This document shows, one piece after another, positions 45,748 to 52,362 of a stretch of 64,000 nt of DNA. The DNA lies in contig NZ_JAJQXA010000007.1 of assembly GCF_021245985.1 (NCBI RefSeq), forward strand, positions 62,001 to 126,000. The letters run 5' to 3'. Positions within the stretch are counted from its first letter, which is position 1. Each line of letters starts with the position of its first letter. Made by a program: the position numbers and the translations under genes. The notes beneath the pieces were generated by a model. That model was not told the DNA's origin. It worked only from the letters and a program-made list of their open reading frames with translations, and ran no database searches. The DNA comes from Flavobacterium soyae (lineage in GTDB: Bacteria; Bacteroidota; Bacteroidia; Flavobacteriales; Flavobacteriaceae).

Positions 45748-45816
45748 AAAGCCCTAAAAAAAACGAATGCAAGGTGTGTGAACATTAGTATTCTAGGGCT
45801 TTACATAGTTGTACAG
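45748..45816. promoter_or_regulatory. Double-palindrome control element, copy 1, with terminator-like stem
   Basis: GAACAT-TA-GTATTC (45780-45793), 5 bases (TAGGG), then CTTTACA-TAGT-TGTACAG (45799-45816), the partner of the element at 32332-32368. In addition AAAGCCCTA (45748-45756) pairs with TAGGGCTTT (45794-45802), and on the - strand it is followed by a T7 run, a possible terminator for the early transcript. It lies in the 320-base gap 45601-45920 upstream of the lysis genes. Early-transcript end plus late-gene control site is the likely meaning. Confidence 0.6.
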
Positions 45817-45920
45817 AAAGCGAACATAGCTCATTTTTACGAGAGTAAATGGCTCATCTTTGCACCATAAAAACAATGTTTTTTAGGAGCTCAAAAGATT
45901 TCGCTTTTCTTTTATAATAG

Positions 45921-46166
45921 TTAAGAAGATTTTTCCTGATTGCTCATAAGTTCTTCGATTTTTTTTAATTCTGAAGTAATAGGCGTACAAAGAATTTCAT
46001 ACAAAGTAGTTCGTGAAATTGGGTAAACAGGATAAACATATTTACGCCATACTACCGTAGTAGGAATATCTTCTGTCTTGTGTTTTTGATACAATTCTTT
46101 AACAAGTTTGTAGCGCAATAATTTATTTTTTTGAATTCCGAGGCTTCTGTTTGAGGATATAGGCAT
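45921..46166 (-). CDS. Small phage-type protein with possible helix-turn-helix
   Basis: An 81-residue basic protein (MPISSNRSLGIQKNKLLRYK..., RTTLYEILCTPITSELKKIE). The segment YPISRTTLYEILCTPI has the spacing of a short DNA-binding helix-turn-helix, and small proteins of this kind are found in early regions of Bacteroidota phages. Not otherwise recognised. It is the last gene before the double-palindrome element and could be the regulator acting there (speculative). Confidence 0.55.
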   Translation of the reverse strand: MPISSNRSLGIQKNKLLRYKLVKELYQKHKTEDIPTTVVWRKYVYPVYPISRTTLYEILCTPITSELKKIEELMSNQEKSS

Positions 46167-46257
46167 GATAATGATGTTTATTGAGTGATAGAAAATGAAG
46201 AAAGATTTTTTGAAAAGAGAAGAATTATTAAAATGAAGATGTAATCATGATTAAGAA

Positions 46258-46347
46258 TTATTTGAATACGATATAACGACATAAAGATTTACAGCAGCCA
46301 AACCATTTAATCTTTTTAAGTAATGGTTTTTCTACTTCAAATGCCAT
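46258..46347 (-). CDS. Possible 29-aa basic peptide
   Basis: ATG at 46345-46347 opens MAFEVEKPLLKKIKWFGCCK and ends CRYIVFK. The same frame upstream has MIGRVQTSIVKK, one stop, then readable codons, so this could be the 3' end of a slightly longer gene broken by one stop. Composition (Lys, aromatic, three Cys) is coding-like. The 437-base gap 46167-46603 holds otherwise only hairpins (46355-46369, 46377-46400, 46512-46552). Confidence 0.35.
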   Translation of the reverse strand: MAFEVEKPLLKKIKWFGCCKSLCRYIVFK

Positions 46348-46511
46348 TTTTTTTGAACCTCGTTCTGAGGTGCTATTTGTTAAAGATTATTTTTTAACAA
46401 TTGAGGTCTGTACTCTTCCTATCATGATCTCGTTCCGCAGCTCTAAAGACTGGGAACTTTACAGAAAGAATGGTTTTTGGCTGCTTTTTTGGGTAAAAAC
46501 CGCCCATCTTC

Positions 46512-46560
46512 GGTTCCTGTTTTCCTTCAGAAAGAAGCGAAAAACAGGAACCATTTTTTT
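46512..46560 (+). terminator. Strong rightward terminator with no rightward gene
   Basis: Perfect 12-bp stem GGTTCCTGTTTT / AAAACAGGAACC with a 17-base loop, followed by ATTTTTTT on the + strand. All genes here run leftward, so it either ends an unannotated rightward or antisense RNA or protects the early region from read-through. Confidence 0.65.
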
Positions 46561-46603
46561 ATGTTTACTTAAGTTTTTATAATGTAGATTTTGAGGGATT
46601 TAT

Positions 46604-46804
46604 TCAGCCTTTGTAGGTGGCTGTTGTGTGTTTTTTAAATCTCGGATTTTTAATTACGATGCTTTCATATTGATTAAAAGCCTGACGTTCTTTATTGGAT
46701 AAATCATTTTTGCAATTCCAGTTTCCAAGTCCGTCTTTAAAAATGGTATGTTCATTAACCTTGTAACTTTCGTGGTCAGTAATTGGCTTTATTTTTACGC
46801 TCAT
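46604..46804 (-). CDS. Small phage-type protein
   Basis: A 66-residue soluble protein (MSVKIKPITDHESYKVNEHT..., NKERQAFNQYESIVIKNPRF). It overlaps the 3' end of the preceding membrane-protein frame by 29 bases, typical of packed phage early genes. The family is not recognised, although short proteins starting 'MSVKIKPITDHE.YKV' look like a conserved early-phage type. Confidence 0.6.
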   Translation of the reverse strand: MSVKIKPITDHESYKVNEHTIFKDGLGNWNCKNDLSNKERQAFNQYESIVIKNPRFKKHTTATYKG

Positions 46805-46937
46805 TTAAGTATTGTTTAAAAATTATTTTGATTCTGAAATAAAACCATTCACGGAATAAAAGAATTGGTTTTAAATTGGTTGCAATAAGCAGAAGAGCTA
46901 AAAGTGCCGACGCGTAAATATCATTATTAGGCTGCAT
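46776..46937 (-). CDS. Small membrane protein
   Basis: I choose the ATG at 46935-46937 (MQPNNDIYASALLALLLIAT), which overlaps the stop of the DUF3164 gene (ATGCAGCCTAA); the longer frame from 46976 lies inside that gene. The 53-residue product has one hydrophobic helix followed by a basic tail (RIKIIFKQYLNERKNKANY). Function unknown. Confidence 0.5.
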   Translation of the reverse strand: MQPNNDIYASALLALLLIATNLKPILLFREWFYFRIKIIFKQYLNERKNKANY

Positions 46938-47643
46938 GACTTTGTTCGTTTTGCTGGTTAAAGAAATTAAAAGCATATCCCTGTAAAAAATCTACAGATG
47001 ACATAGACAACGGAATATTGGTTTTTACACCATTTTCATCAATTCTGTTCGCCTCAATAAACCAGCTTGAGCGAATTGGTTTAAATGAAGAAGCAATAAT
47101 TTCAACACCATCTGTAAATTCTTCATTATTAAATTCTTTCGTTAATTTTTGAAGTTCCAAAACGCGCGAACCTTTTAAATTTCCTTTAGCATCTTTTTTT
47201 AATAAATTGAAAACAATTTTTACTAACGATGCTGTTTCTTTACTCGTAGAAAGTGAAGAAATGTAATTCTGTACTTTTTCAATACCAATTGTTACCGTAT
47301 CGTCCCAGCCTTCATTAATGCGATATCCAATCGTGATTTCTTCTTTATCATTAGAAAAAGTATGCGACATTTGTTTCTCTTTAAAACCATAAACCTGATT
47401 CTTTAAATCCAGAATAGTTTCAAACAATTGAAAAGTTTCTGTTTTTGCATTTCGCATCATTTCAGAAGTTTCGTGTAATCTCGAAAGCGCTTTCGGAATA
47501 GTTTCGGCTACCAGCTTTTTATAAGCATCTCGTTCTTCATTCTTTTTATTTTCAATTCGGTTTAGGGCCTCTTTTAATTGCTGTGCAGAAAATTGAGATA
47601 AATCCATAGATGGGTTGATTGTGTTTGTTAATGCAGTGTTCAT
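46927..47643 (-). CDS. DUF3164-family phage protein
   Basis: A 238-residue protein. An N-terminal coiled region (QQLKEALNRIENKKNEERDA) leads into the family core: EITIGYRINEGWDDTVTIGI, DAKGNLKGSRVLELQKL, GVEIIASSFKPIRSSWFIEA. This matches the DUF3164 proteins of Mu-like transposable phages, which lie in the early region after the transposition genes. Here no MuA/MuB homologue is present, so the cluster keeps only part of such a phage's early module. The role of DUF3164 is not known. Confidence 0.78.
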   Translation of the reverse strand: MNTALTNTINPSMDLSQFSAQQLKEALNRIENKKNEERDAYKKLVAETIPKALSRLHETSEMMRNAKTETFQLFETILDLKNQVYGFKEKQMSHTFSNDKEEITIGYRINEGWDDTVTIGIEKVQNYISSLSTSKETASLVKIVFNLLKKDAKGNLKGSRVLELQKLTKEFNNEEFTDGVEIIASSFKPIRSSWFIEANRIDENGVKTNIPLSMSSVDFLQGYAFNFFNQQNEQSHAA

Positions 47644-47677
47644 AATAATTGGCTTTTAGTTTTTATAATAATTTTAG

Positions 47678-47953
47678 TTATGCAATAAGAATTTCTTCTT
47701 TAAACGGATCACCGTAATACGGTTTAAAATTATAGTGATCGGCAAGTCTTAATACTTCTTTTAATTTGTTTTCTATTGCTTGTGAAACGGGACGGGGAGA
47801 AGCGGTTTCATCGTCCAGAATATGCATCCATTGAAAACGTTCCTGATTAATGCAGATTCTTTCTCCGGGCGTAAAAGATTTTGATCTTTCAGAACAATAT
47901 TGAAGTGCCAGATACAATTGTGCAATTCTTATTTCGATTTGATTTCTACTCAT
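47678..47953 (-). CDS. Small phage early protein
   Basis: A 91-residue soluble protein (MSRNQIEIRIAQLYLALQYC..., HILDDETASPRP). Its ATG overlaps the stop of the 45-aa gene before it (ATGAGTAG), so the two are translationally coupled. The family is not recognised. It is in the first leftward operon under the S24 repressor. Confidence 0.6.
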   Translation of the reverse strand: MSRNQIEIRIAQLYLALQYCSERSKSFTPGERICINQERFQWMHILDDETASPRPVSQAIENKLKEVLRLADHYNFKPYYGDPFKEEILIA

Positions 47954-48083
47954 GATTTTTATTTAATAAGGTTCGTAATTTTTTGATGTCAGATTCTATT
48001 AAGTTTCTCTCGGGACTATTTGGATTTTCAATCAGCCAATTTTCCAGTTCCTGAATTTTTTCCTTGATTTGATTTGTTTCCAT
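47946..48083 (-). CDS. Tiny early protein, 45 aa
   Basis: ATG at 48081-48083 encodes METNQIKEKIQELENWLIEN and ends TLLNKNHE, a short amphipathic helical protein. It overlaps the next gene by 8 bases (ATGAGTAG) and is the first gene after the leftward promoter at 48327-48359. Helical, charged, heptad-like composition suggests a dimeric regulator or an anti-repressor-like peptide; this is only a suggestion. Confidence 0.6.
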   Translation of the reverse strand: METNQIKEKIQELENWLIENPNSPERNLIESDIKKLRTLLNKNHE

Positions 48084-48295
48084 TTTTATGATTTAAGTAA
48101 TGATGAATAAGGTTTTTTAAATTTTAATGATTAATATTACTAGTCATTCGTAGTTTTATTCTGATTTAGTGTAGTGTTTTTGTTTTTCCTTTTCAATGTT
48201 TTGAATATGATATAATTATATGATAATCAATTATTTATTTGTTTTTTTTATTTCGAGTGTAGTTTCTATGCCGCATAAATTTGTATGTGTTTGTC

Positions 48296-48326
48296 TTGTT
48301 TTTAAAATTTATTTTTCTTTACTTTG
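48296..48326 (+). promoter_or_regulatory. Promoter of the S24 repressor gene
   Basis: TTG (48296-48298), 20 bases, then TTACTTTG (48319-48326), one base off the Bacteroidota -7 consensus TAnnTTTG. It points to the repressor ATG at 48388. The 304-base gap 48084-48387 holds this, the leftward promoter and two operators. Confidence 0.55.
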
Positions 48327-48359
48327 CAAATATAATGTAAAATAATACATCAAAACAAA
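48327..48359 (-). promoter_or_regulatory. Leftward early promoter of the phage-like cluster
   Basis: On the - strand TTTG (48356-48359), a 21-base spacer, then TATATTTG (48327-48334), a perfect TAnnTTTG -7 box. It faces the 45-aa gene and is back-to-back with the repressor promoter. Operator 1 lies wholly within its spacer, so repressor binding should block it. Confidence 0.65.
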
Positions 48360-48380
48360 TTTTTAACGTAAAAAAATACA
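48336..48380. promoter_or_regulatory. Two operators TGTA-N6-TACA for the S24 repressor
   Basis: Operator 1 (48336-48349) is TGTA-AAATAA-TACA. Operator 2 (48367-48380) is CGTA-AAAAAA-TACA. Within them a 15-base direct repeat GTAAAAnAATACATC occurs twice, centres 31 bases apart (about three helical turns), which would allow cooperative binding on one face. Operator 2 ends 8 bases before the repressor ATG, consistent with autoregulation. Confidence 0.6.
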
Positions 48381-48387
48381 TCTTTTT

Positions 48388-49071
48388 ATGGGGTCGACTG
48401 AAAGAATAAGAGAATATCTTGATTATAAAGGGATTACTAAATATAAGTTCTGTAATGATTTAGGCTTTTCTAATAAGTTTTTAGATAATAGCAGCAATAT
48501 GGGAACGGATAAAGCGTGTAAAATTTTACACCACTACCCAGAGATAAATTCAGAATGGCTTTTAACAGGAAACGGAGCCATGATAAAAGAGGATAACACT
48601 AATATTGTAATTATGAATAATGACCGAAAAACAATCGATTCACTGCATGTGAGCCAGGAAATACCATTATATGATTTAGAGGCTGTAGCAGGTTTAAGGG
48701 AATTATTTAGCAGTGGAAAGCCGCAAAGAGTTTTGGATACTATAAAAATTCCAAATCTGCCGAAATGCGATGGAGCCATTTCTGTAACCGGAGATAGTAT
48801 GTATCCGTTATTAAAATCCGGAGATATAATTTTATATAAGGAAACAGAATTTGATAATATTTTTTTTGGAGAAATGTATCTTTTAAGCGTCAAATTAAAT
48901 GACTGGGAAGAATATATTACGGTAAAATATGTTCAGAAATCAGAGCAGGGATCAGAGTTTGTAAAATTGGTAAGCCAGAATTCGCATCATCAGCCAAAAG
49001 ATATACATATTTCAAAAATATCAGCATTGGCACTTATAAAAGCCAGTATTCGTATTAATACGATGATGTAA
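48388..49071 (+). CDS. XRE/S24 LexA-like phage repressor
   Basis: A 227-residue repressor. Residues 1-60 form a helix-turn-helix domain in the style of Bacteroidota prophage repressors (IREYLDYKGITKYKFCNDLG). Residues ~95-225 are an S24 peptidase domain: Ala101-Gly102 is the likely self-cleavage site (LEAVAGLRE), Ser137 the nucleophile (TGDSMYPLLKSGD) and Lys180 the general base (ITVKYVQ). Such repressors self-cleave with RecA on DNA damage, so the leftward cluster is expected to be SOS-inducible. It is divergent from the early operon, with two operators between, and ends at a terminator at 49150-49199. Confidence 0.88.
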   Translation: MGSTERIREYLDYKGITKYKFCNDLGFSNKFLDNSSNMGTDKACKILHHYPEINSEWLLTGNGAMIKEDNTNIVIMNNDRKTIDSLHVSQEIPLYDLEAVAGLRELFSSGKPQRVLDTIKIPNLPKCDGAISVTGDSMYPLLKSGDIILYKETEFDNIFFGEMYLLSVKLNDWEEYITVKYVQKSEQGSEFVKLVSQNSHHQPKDIHISKISALALIKASIRINTMM

Positions 49072-49149
49072 TAAGGTTGTGAAATTTATTCTTTAGAAGT
49101 TTGATTTTTTAGTTTAGATGTGAAATCTAAACTTTAGGGTATAAAAAAA

Positions 49150-49199
49150 ATTAGTCTTTGAATATTCTAATATTTAAAGGCTTTTTTTGTTTTATTATC
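49150..49199 (+). terminator. Terminator after the repressor gene
   Basis: Imperfect stem AGTCTTTGAATATT / AATATTTAAAGGCT with a short loop, followed by TTTTTTT. Confidence 0.7.
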
Positions 49200-49312
49200 A
49201 CTGGGTAAATGTTTAAAGAAGATTGAATATAAAGCAAAAAAACTCAATAAAAATTGAGGTTTTAAATTCTTGCAGAGAAAGAGGGAATAGGATTTTTTTT
49301 AATCACTATATA

Positions 49313-49665
49313 TCAATGTTTTAAATTGGGGTAACCGATTTTACTCCCTTTTAATCGTAAATAATTCATTATTTTTTTTGTGGCAGGATTGTCGTTTTTC
49401 CTGTCAGCGATTGAAGCCTTAAATAGTTCATCTTGGGTTGTGATGATGTTCTCTATTGCCGAACTCGCTTGTGCTTCCTGCAAGTTGATTGTATATATAA
49501 ATAATGTTGGATTGGGCAAATTTGTGATTGCTCCTTTTAATTCTGATAAAGCTCTACTTGCTGCAATTGTTTTTTTAGAATAACTGTGTTTTCTATTTCT
49601 GCTTGTGGTGGCAATAAGGGTAAATCATTATATGGAATTGCTGAATTGTATTTATTATTACTCAT
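49313..49665 (-). pseudogene. Fic-family N-terminal fragment, frameshifted
   Basis: ATG at 49663-49665 opens MSNNKYNSAIPYNDLPLLPP and stops after VELYQN. A -1/+1 shift gives ALSELKGAITNLPNPTLF, INLQEAQASSAIENIITTQD and ELFKASIADRKNDNPATKK. These are the conserved N-terminal region of Fic/DOC AMP-transferase proteins (EA..SSaIENI.TT). The catalytic Fic motif (HPFxxGNGR) is absent: the gene is cut after the first ~110 residues. It is a dead remnant at the right edge of the phage-like cluster. Confidence 0.75.
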
Positions 49666-49815
49666 TTTTCAAAGATTTTGAACGAGGGCAATTTTTACCT
49701 TTGTTTTGTTTTCAAGGTCAAATATGATAAAAAATCTTCCTTATTTTATTTTCAAGGGCAAATTCTGCCTTCGTTTATTTTTCTCAGAATTAAATTTATA
49801 TTTTTAATTACAGAA

Positions 49816-50173
49816 CTATCTGCAAGTAGTCAGACATATTGTGTTGTTAAAACTGGCTCCAATATTTTTTGCTTTAACATTACCGTATTCCTGAAGTGAT
49901 TTTTTTAGCTTTTTAGCATTCATTTTTTTGCTTTGGATTTCACTTTTGATGCTGCTTCTTTTGGGTTTTTGGCTAATTGGTCGAGATTGTTTAACAGGTC
50001 TGCCAATAAAAATTCGGGTGTTGCTTTTGGAAGGAAATGAGGTTTTACCCTAAATGAAAACATCATACACCCAGATTGAAATCCTCATGATGTTTATGGT
50101 TGTAAACCGTTTTGCTGTTGTTCTTTTTCCATTTTTCTCGTTTATGATTTGTTTTAGAAATAATTTTTTCCAT
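49816..50173 (-). pseudogene. Three tiny overlapping frames, probably remnants of a broken gene
   Basis: On the - strand: 50063-50173 (36 aa, MEKIISKTNHKREKWKKNNS...), 49920-50066 (48 aa, with FLLADLLNNLDQLAKNPKEA) and 49816-49923 (35 aa, MNAKKLKKSLQEYGNVKAKN). Each overlaps the next by 4 bases. They could be one coding region cut by frameshifts or real micro-genes. The first frame is also open upstream of its ATG (NLIPVIDPFFDKKS), which favours a broken gene. No family recognised. The stretch 49666-49815 shows nothing further. Confidence 0.35.
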
Positions 50174-50252
50174 GCTGCGAATTTCAAATCCTGAAGTTAA
50201 TAAGTTAGACTTTTTATCAAAAAAGGGATCAATTACTGGGATTAAATTTTCT

Positions 50253-50615
50253 TTAAGAAATGTTCAGGGAAGCATCTAATTCAAAATCTGATTCAATAAT
50301 TTTTAATTTACATTTATCTAAATTTTGAATTATTTTGTTCCAATTTTGATGAAATTTATCGAATTCTAATGGATTTGTTATTAGTATAAAATGATTCCTA
50401 ATTTTAACTAAATCATCTGTTTCTGGAAAGCAGACTAAGCCAATTGGTGTGTAATCATTATTTATTTCAGTTTGGTTTTCTTCTAATTGATTACTATAAA
50501 CAGCTTTTTCAAAGTGGGAAGCATGAACAATAGTTTGACCTGATAGTTTTAATTTATTTAATATCTTATAAGAACCATGGTAAGGTGTTATAAAGACTCT
50601 TAAAGTATGAAAATG
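50253..50615 (-). pseudogene. 5'-truncated gene fragment of unknown function
   Basis: About 120 codons are open (TLRVFITPYHGSYKILNKLK, YTPIGLVCFPETDDLVKIRN, ending DFELDASLNIS) with no start codon; a stop lies immediately upstream. Codon use looks genuine, so it is the 3' part of a gene whose beginning has been lost. Not recognised. Confidence 0.45.
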
Positions 50616-50672
50616 TTAGCTAAAGTATCATTGCAATTCGATTACATTTAATCTCATATATCATGGTATCGA

Positions 50673-51383
50673 TTATTTTGCCCTATTTGAAAATTTCAGT
50701 TTTATGTCGTCATATGCCAACCCAATCAATAAAATAGTTCCAACAATTCCCAATACATATAGTTTAACTATGGAATAGAAGATTCCTCCAAAAATTCCGC
50801 CCAAAAAAAAGAAGCTAATAATTGTCAAGCGTAATTTTATTGATGAATAAAGTTTTTGTTTTTGATCTTTTAATTTGTAAAAAAAAAGTTGTGAAAGTTC
50901 AATTCCTAAATCTGTAAATAACCCGGTTAAGTGAGTGGTGCGAACAGTTGCATTAGAAATTTTCGTTACGAGTGAATTTTGTAACCCCATTGCAAATAAC
51001 AATAAGAACGCCAAAATATTAGGAGATTCGGAAATTAATTGCTGCCCAAATATTGCTACAGTAAATAGAATGATACTTTCAATAATTACAGGAACTGAAT
51101 AGATTTGCCTATTATTTCTTTTAGACATAATTTCAACTAAGACACTTGATGTAAATGAGCCTAAGAAAAAAAAGAAAATGTATAAAAAGTAGATAAATCC
51201 TTGCCACATATTAAATTTAAAAACTTCATCCACAAAAAAAGCAAAATGCCCAGTTACGTTTGTTGTTAAACGCTGAACAGCTATAAAACTTGCAACATTA
51301 ACAACACCAGCAACAAATGATAACAATGAAGCAATCCCTAAGTCATGCTTTAAAGTTCTTTTTTCGCCGATGTGCCTAAACAT
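50673..51383 (-). CDS. DUF1275 (YoaK-family) membrane protein
   Basis: A 236-residue integral membrane protein with about six helices. The N-terminal motif LLSFVAGVVNVASFIAVQRL and TTNVTGHFAFF match DUF1275, as does MGLQNSLVTKISNATVRTTH with the following LTGLFTDLGIELSQ. The family is widespread, of unknown transport function. It stands alone, without a neighbour on its strand for over 500 bases upstream. Confidence 0.88.
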   Translation of the reverse strand: MFRHIGEKRTLKHDLGIASLLSFVAGVVNVASFIAVQRLTTNVTGHFAFFVDEVFKFNMWQGFIYFLYIFFFFLGSFTSSVLVEIMSKRNNRQIYSVPVIIESIILFTVAIFGQQLISESPNILAFLLLFAMGLQNSLVTKISNATVRTTHLTGLFTDLGIELSQLFFYKLKDQKQKLYSSIKLRLTIISFFFLGGIFGGIFYSIVKLYVLGIVGTILLIGLAYDDIKLKFSNRAK

Positions 51384-51490
51384 ATTATAACTGTTTTTGT
51401 TTGAATTTCTGTTTAAAGATACTTATTTCTCTGCTAAATTAATTAATTCAAGTTGTTAGTTTAATAAATAAATTGGCTCTAAAAAAGTTT

Positions 51491-51738
51491 AATCCCTATG
51501 GGCAATGTCATTAAGTTAAGCTTTTAGAAAATAAAATTATTGCAAATCAAATCCGTGTTTATCAGCGTTTTTACGAAGTAAATCTGTTTTATCCGCGTCA
51601 CAATTAGACGCTGATTTTACTGATTCGCTAAAGCGAAAACGCTGATAAAAACTGATTTTTCTAATTACTTTCTTAATTAAACTGTTAAGTAATTTTATAG
51701 ATTTCTTCTTAACTTAATGACATTGCCCGTAGGGACTA
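51491..51738. mobile_element. MITE-like nested palindromic element, ~248 bp
   Basis: Terminal inverted repeats of 30 bases (51491-51520 and 51708-51738) match at 28 positions; the left one reads AATCCCTATGGGCAATGTCA then TTAAGTTAAG. Inside is a second palindromic repeat (51550-51655) built on ATCAGCGTTT / AACGCTGAT and 'ATCCGTGT', related to the intergenic repeat at 7745-7873. There is no open frame inside, so it would depend on an outside transposase. It lies in the 543-base gap 51384-51926 together with a short RteC remnant. Confidence 0.6.
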
Positions 51739-51879
51739 CACTTTATTAACTAGCGGCTTGAATTAATTATTTCTTATCAAATAGGCTTTACCCATAATTT
51801 TAATTAACTGCTATAATCTACAGAATATCCTTTTGGCAATCCGTAGGTTTCTACGAATTCCATAAATTCTATTTGGTAA

Positions 51880-52172
51880 TATTTTTTAGTATTCGATTTC
51901 CGCCGTTAAGTTTTTTTATTTCAACCTTATATATTATAATAAATAAGTTTTGAAGTGAATTGTGGTTTTATTTCTTTGAAAAAATGGATTTCGTCTAAGT
52001 CTGACCTGAACTTGTTTTTAGTAACAATTCGTTTGACTGTATTTATTGACTTTAAAATAATGTCAATTGCATTTTCACATTTTTTTATTTGATTGTCAAT
52101 CTCTAAATCAATAAAATTGAGTTGCTCATTTAGCTTTGCCAGCTGTGATATAAACTTAATGTTATTATTCAA
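51880..52172 (-). pseudogene. Truncated RteC-family gene, copy 1
   Basis: 81 residues are open from 52172 (LNEQLNFIDLEIDNQIKKCE, DLDEIHFFKEIKPQFTSKLI), then a stop; frameshifted codons continue with NGGNRILKK-like sequence to about 51880 before similarity ends. It is about 85% identical to the first part of the RteC frame at 60977-61546, including at DNA level. RteC homologues regulate conjugative transposons in Bacteroides and occur singly in many Flavobacteria. This copy is dead. Confidence 0.72.
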
Positions 52173-52184
52173 AATTGAGAATTA

Positions 52185-52226
52185 TAAAAAAAATGATGAT
52201 AAATCTCTTCATCATCATTTTTTAAT
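52185..52226. terminator. Hairpin between RteC remnant and catabolic cluster
   Basis: AAATGATGATAAATCTCTTCATCATCATTTTTT: stem ATGATGA / TCATCAT with T run on + and A run giving U on -. Confidence 0.6.
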
Positions 52227-52362
52227 TAGTAGGTTATATGGTTAGAAATAGTTTCTGATATTATGTATGAAAGCATTATCCATTTATCAATTGATCATCA
52301 AGGGGCACTTCTCACTGATTAACCACAATCAATAACAATAGTTAGTAGTAGATCGAAAAATA

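Noticed and set aside
46294..46490. A 6S-like RNA
   Set aside because: Length (~197 nt) and closing stem fit loosely, but several alternative hairpins compete, the leftward strand has coding-like frames, and there is no independent support.
46370..46582. Rightward 70-codon frame
   Set aside because: It contains the perfect terminator hairpin inside its sequence and is very rich in Phe/Leu from T-rich DNA, so it is likely chance.
11561..49071. A complete Mu-like prophage
   Set aside because: DUF3164 and an S24 repressor fit Mu-like phages, but no MuA/MuB transposase, Mor, portal, capsid, sheath or tail-tube gene could be read in the cluster.
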